From assembly GCA_026686845.1 (NCBI GenBank), contig JAIVEN010000010.1, positions 32,276,001 through 32,340,000 of the forward strand: a stretch of 64,000 bases of DNA, in the 5' to 3' direction. The translations under genes were made by a program, and so were the position numbers. Source of the DNA: Adenanthera pavonina. Its lineage: Eukaryota; Streptophyta; Magnoliopsida; Fabales; Fabaceae. A model generated the notes under the pieces. It did no database searches and was not told the DNA's origin. It worked only from the letters and a program-made list of their open reading frames with translations. Positions 60,993-64,000 of this stretch are shown piece after piece. The stretch's first letter is position 1. Every line of letters begins with the position of its first letter.

Positions 60993-62462
60993 TTAATCTT
61001 CTCCTAAATCTATAAGGTCTTCATCATTTTCATCTTGACTTTCAGAAGCTGATGAAGAGATTTGCTGATTAGAGGAAGATGCCTGGTCTTGAGTTTGAAG
61101 CAGTAGTAGGATGGAATTGAGTTGATTAATTAAGCTGACTTTGTCTGTGGTAGAAGCCAGCATTGATTGAATCCGTGTCCTTTGATTTAAGAATTTACTT
61201 TGTTCGGTTGCACAAAGGTATTTAGGATTCTCTTTGAACCATTTTTCAACGGCCTTGTTATCAACTCTTTTAATGTGAAATTTAGCCCACCATCTCACTG
61301 AGGGAACCCTTTGGAGTATGGGCAAGGCGTTTGATCCTCGAATTGTTGGTGAAAACCTGTATTTCCAAGTGAAAATCCAGGATACTGATAGTTTTGAAAA
61401 ATAATGAAGATCAATAGGAAAGGGATCTCCATCCTGATTGAACATTTGTTTAAATAACTCATAAGCTTGTTCAATTTTGGGAGGCATAATCTGAGGAACA
61501 GGTCCAAAGAAATTCCACCATTGAATAAACCACCGAGGGAAATTATACTGGGTTTTTGTTTTAAAATATATGAACCAGGTATGGGACCATGATTCATTTT
61601 GGAAATAGAATACATGATACCAAGCGTCCATATAGTCCCAGTAATTATATCCTTCAGGATCATATGGTATCCCAAAAGTTTTGAATCTTTCAAGAGATTG
61701 TCCCCACTGAGAAGGGGTGATGACTTTTAAAATCTGAAGGGTACTATGTGTTATCATTGGTCCACTTCTTTTATCATTTTTCTGTTCGATGTTAATCGAC
61801 TCAGAATGAACCAAAATTAGCTCATAGTATTCTCTAGTTTTCTTTAAATTAGTTGGTTTATAATGAAATCCTGAAGGGAAAACATTAAGAGCAACTTGGT
61901 TTAGGTTTTGATGATAAAATTCAGGTTCTGTTTGAAGCAAATTCCTTCCTTGATTTTCTTTATGGTAGTAAGGAGTGGTTAAGTTTGGCTGAGTGGGAAG
62001 TATAATTGCTTTGGAAGAAGAGGAAGCAATTATTTATTTCTGAGGATTGTTTCTGGTTATGAGTGGGTTTTGGGACAACCTATCATACTCTTGTTTTGAG
62101 ATGATAGCCTGATTGCTAACAATCTGCTGCCAGGTGTTATCAGGTAACTGTTTATTGGCATAAGATTGTGCATAAGAGGCAAGGGTCCTCTTGGAAGAGG
62201 GTTTGGTTTGAGCTGAAGGCCTTGTTTGAGTTTGTTGGGCTGAAGGCCCAATTTGGGTCAGCTAGATTGATGATCCAGATGGAATAGATGACTCCTGTTT
62301 AATCTCTGGGTTGGATCCTTGAGTTTACGACCCAATTTGCTGAAGTAAATTTTTTACCACAGTTTCAAGCTCAGCACTCGAGACTGCTGGTTGAGCATCC
62401 TGAAAGATACTCAGTTCCTTTTGTTTTTCTTCTTTTGGTTCTTTTTTCTTTTTGGGTGGCAT
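60993..62462 (-). pseudogene. Pararetroviral ORF2, function unknown (three stops)
   Basis: The frame opens at ATG 62462 with a Lys-rich start (MPPKKKKEPKEEK), 27 bases after the polyprotein stop, and ends at 60993 (about 489 codons). In-frame stops lie at 62325-62327 (TAA), 62262-62264 (TAG) and 62034-62036 (TAA); the last 315 codons are open. The first third is rich in Gln, Ser and Pro; the middle is rich in Trp and aromatic residues (YWDYMDAWYHVFYF, WFIQWWNFFGP); the end is Ser-rich and acidic. A second ORF in this position is known in florendoviruses without an assigned role. I give no function. Confidence 0.7.
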
Positions 62463-62489
62463 TTGGTTTGCTCAGCTTGTTTTTCCCTG

Positions 62490-64000
62490 TTAAAACTCTT
62501 GGGTAAGAAAGTTTGGAAGGGAGTTTGAAGAACCTTTTATAAATTCAATTTCAAAGTTAAAAACACTTAAAATCGCTTGCCATCTGGCGAAGATTTGTTT
62601 TGAAGCAATGTTTTTAACATCCTTTTGCAAAACATCTTTTGCTGACTTACAATCAATTCTTAATAAGAATTTTTGATTTAATAAATCAGACTGAAATTTT
62701 GAAATGCATAAAACAATTGCAAGAATTTCCTTTTTAATAGTGGAATAATTCTGTTGAGTATTATTCCAATATTTTGATGTAAAAGAAACAATTTTCTCTT
62801 TACCATTAATCCTTTGTTTAAGAATGCCACCATAACCAATGTCAGAGGCATCAGTTTCTACCATTTTAAAAGCAAAAGGATCTGAAAGGTTAAGACAAGG
62901 AAGTTGCTTAACCTGAGACTTGATTTGCCTAACTATGTTTGTATGAACATCAGTCCAGGGAGGAGGACTAGATTTAAGATGCTCATGTAAAGGTTTAATG
63001 AAATTGCTCAAATGAGGAATAAAATCAGAAACATAGTTTAAACAACCAAGAAACCTTTGAAGTTGGGTTTTGTCAATAATCTGGTCTGGGAATTTGTTAG
63101 CAAATTCTATAGACCTTTCAATTGGTACAATAGATCCTTGAGATATCCAGTGTCCCAAAAATCTAATTTTTGTTTGGAAAAGACTTATTTTTGTTTTAGA
63201 AAATGCTAAACCATTTGACTCAGCAACTCTAATAAATTTATAAATATGTTTAAAATGTTGATCTATTGAGTGAGAATAAATCAATACATCATCGATATAT
63301 ACAATAATGAATTGATCATTATCACTAAATATTTCATTAATTATTCTTTGAAATTCAGAGGGGGTATTTTTCAAACCGAATGGCATAATATTCCACTCAT
63401 ATTGACCAAATGGGACACTAAAAGTGGTTTTATACCTATCCTTTTTTGCGATTTGAATTTGCCAAAACCCTGATTTCATATCGAATTTTGAAAATATTTT
63501 CGTAGAGTAAAGTCTTTTCAATAAATCAGATTTATTTGATATAGGATATCTGATCCATTGTAACACTTTGTTTAAAGGTTTATAGTTTATGACTAACCTA
63601 GGTACTCCTCTTTCTTGTTCTGCGCTATTATTGACATAAAATGCAGCACAAGACCAAGGACTTCTAGATCTTCTGATTAAATTTTTGTTTAACAAATCAT
63701 TTATTTCTTTTCGACAAATTTGAAGGTGCTTTGAACTCATTTGAATTGGTCGAGCTTTTGTTGGTATTTGTTTTGCAGAAAAATCCTTTTCATAAGGTAG
63801 ATATACTATATGCTTTTTTCTGTCCCAAAAAGCATTTGGTAAATCTGAGCAAATGGTTTTGAGGATTTCTTTTAAACAATTTTGAATTTGACTTTGTGTA
63901 TTTTTGAAATTTAATTGTTCTTCAATTTGTTTAAAAGAAATTTATTGTTTAAGTAAATTAATTTGTTTTTGTTTAGCAGAAATGAGATTTAATTCTTTTA
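62490..64000 (-). pseudogene. Pararetroviral polyprotein, RT/RNase H part (partial)
   Basis: The open stretch from 63941 to 62490 carries a reverse transcriptase with SKFDMKSGFWQI, FGLKNTPSEFQR and the catalytic box YIDDVLIYS, then an RNase H with ETDASDIGYGG, the Glu of TIKKEILAI and RIDCKS, and a C-terminus NSLPNFLTQEF typical of Caulimoviridae. These catalytic residues are all kept. An in-frame TAA at 63942-63944 breaks the polyprotein upstream, and movement, coat and protease parts would lie beyond the window. It copies viral RNA to DNA in intact relatives; this copy is disabled. Confidence 0.9.

Larger units (their letters stand above)
60540..64000 (-). mobile_element. Endogenous pararetrovirus fragment (Caulimoviridae, florendovirus-like)
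   Basis: On the minus strand, entering from the right edge: a polyprotein region with reverse transcriptase and RNase H (to 62490), a second ORF (62462-60993), then a non-coding region with a TATA box, a tRNA-Met primer-site-like string and a poly(A) signal. That order is the pararetrovirus plan. No integrase or LTR is present. Polyprotein followed by one extra ORF fits florendoviruses, a group known only as integrated copies in flowering plants; the family is firm, the genus tentative. All frames have stops, so it is a relic. The left limit is uncertain and the right part lies outside the window. Confidence 0.88.

Overview
This window looks like nuclear DNA of a flowering plant, probably a eudicot. 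It is AT-rich, its genes carry introns, and most of it is layered transposable elements: L1 and RTE non-LTR elements, long solo LTRs, hAT, Stowaway and PIF/Harbinger DNA elements, and an integrated plant pararetrovirus. I cannot name the species. No bacterial, organellar, CRISPR, tRNA or rRNA signal was found.

Layout. 1-2051: a GC-rich 'accggt' element, split by a solo LTR-like insertion, abuts a broken UDP-glucosyltransferase (UGT) gene. 2052-4215: that UGT copy keeps exon 1 and part of the intron but has no start codon in the window and no exon 2. 4216-8988: MITEs and further accggt elements. 8989-12256: the only intact host gene, a two-exon UGT74-type glycosyltransferase of 459 residues whose intron took in a hAT element and a Stowaway MITE. 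12257-17100: flanking DNA with small repeats. 17102-21390: a PIF/Harbinger transposon with a Myb/SANT-like gene and a DDE transposase gene, both stopped. 21391-21965: an unclassified repeat also present at 5545-6110. 21976-28180: an L1-type LINE on the minus strand, poly(A) end at left, decayed at several catalytic positions. 28400-35250: AT-rich DNA with two hAT MITEs that have perfect 8-bp target duplications, and several dispersed repeats. 35500-50196: two copies of each of two LTR-like families in opposite orientations around a centre that holds a degenerate minisatellite split by another solo LTR. 53368-58432: a 1.94-kb tandem array of about 2.6 copies. 60540-64000: a fragment of an endogenous Caulimoviridae element on the minus strand, with its RT/RNase H region, a second ORF of unknown function, and a recognisable promoter, primer-site and poly(A) region.

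How the parts relate. The two UGT copies come from a local duplication: exon 1 and intron align, but each intron holds different transposons, so those insertions came after the duplication. Only the copy at 8989 can encode an enzyme. The transposase, LINE and pararetrovirus reading frames are all interrupted, so nothing mobile here looks autonomous. I found no convincing undescribed gene system. The most informative structures are evolutionary: a tandem array whose middle copy is a chimera of its neighbours, several insertions dated by nesting and target duplications, and a UGT copy whose start codon is predicted to lie just outside the left edge.
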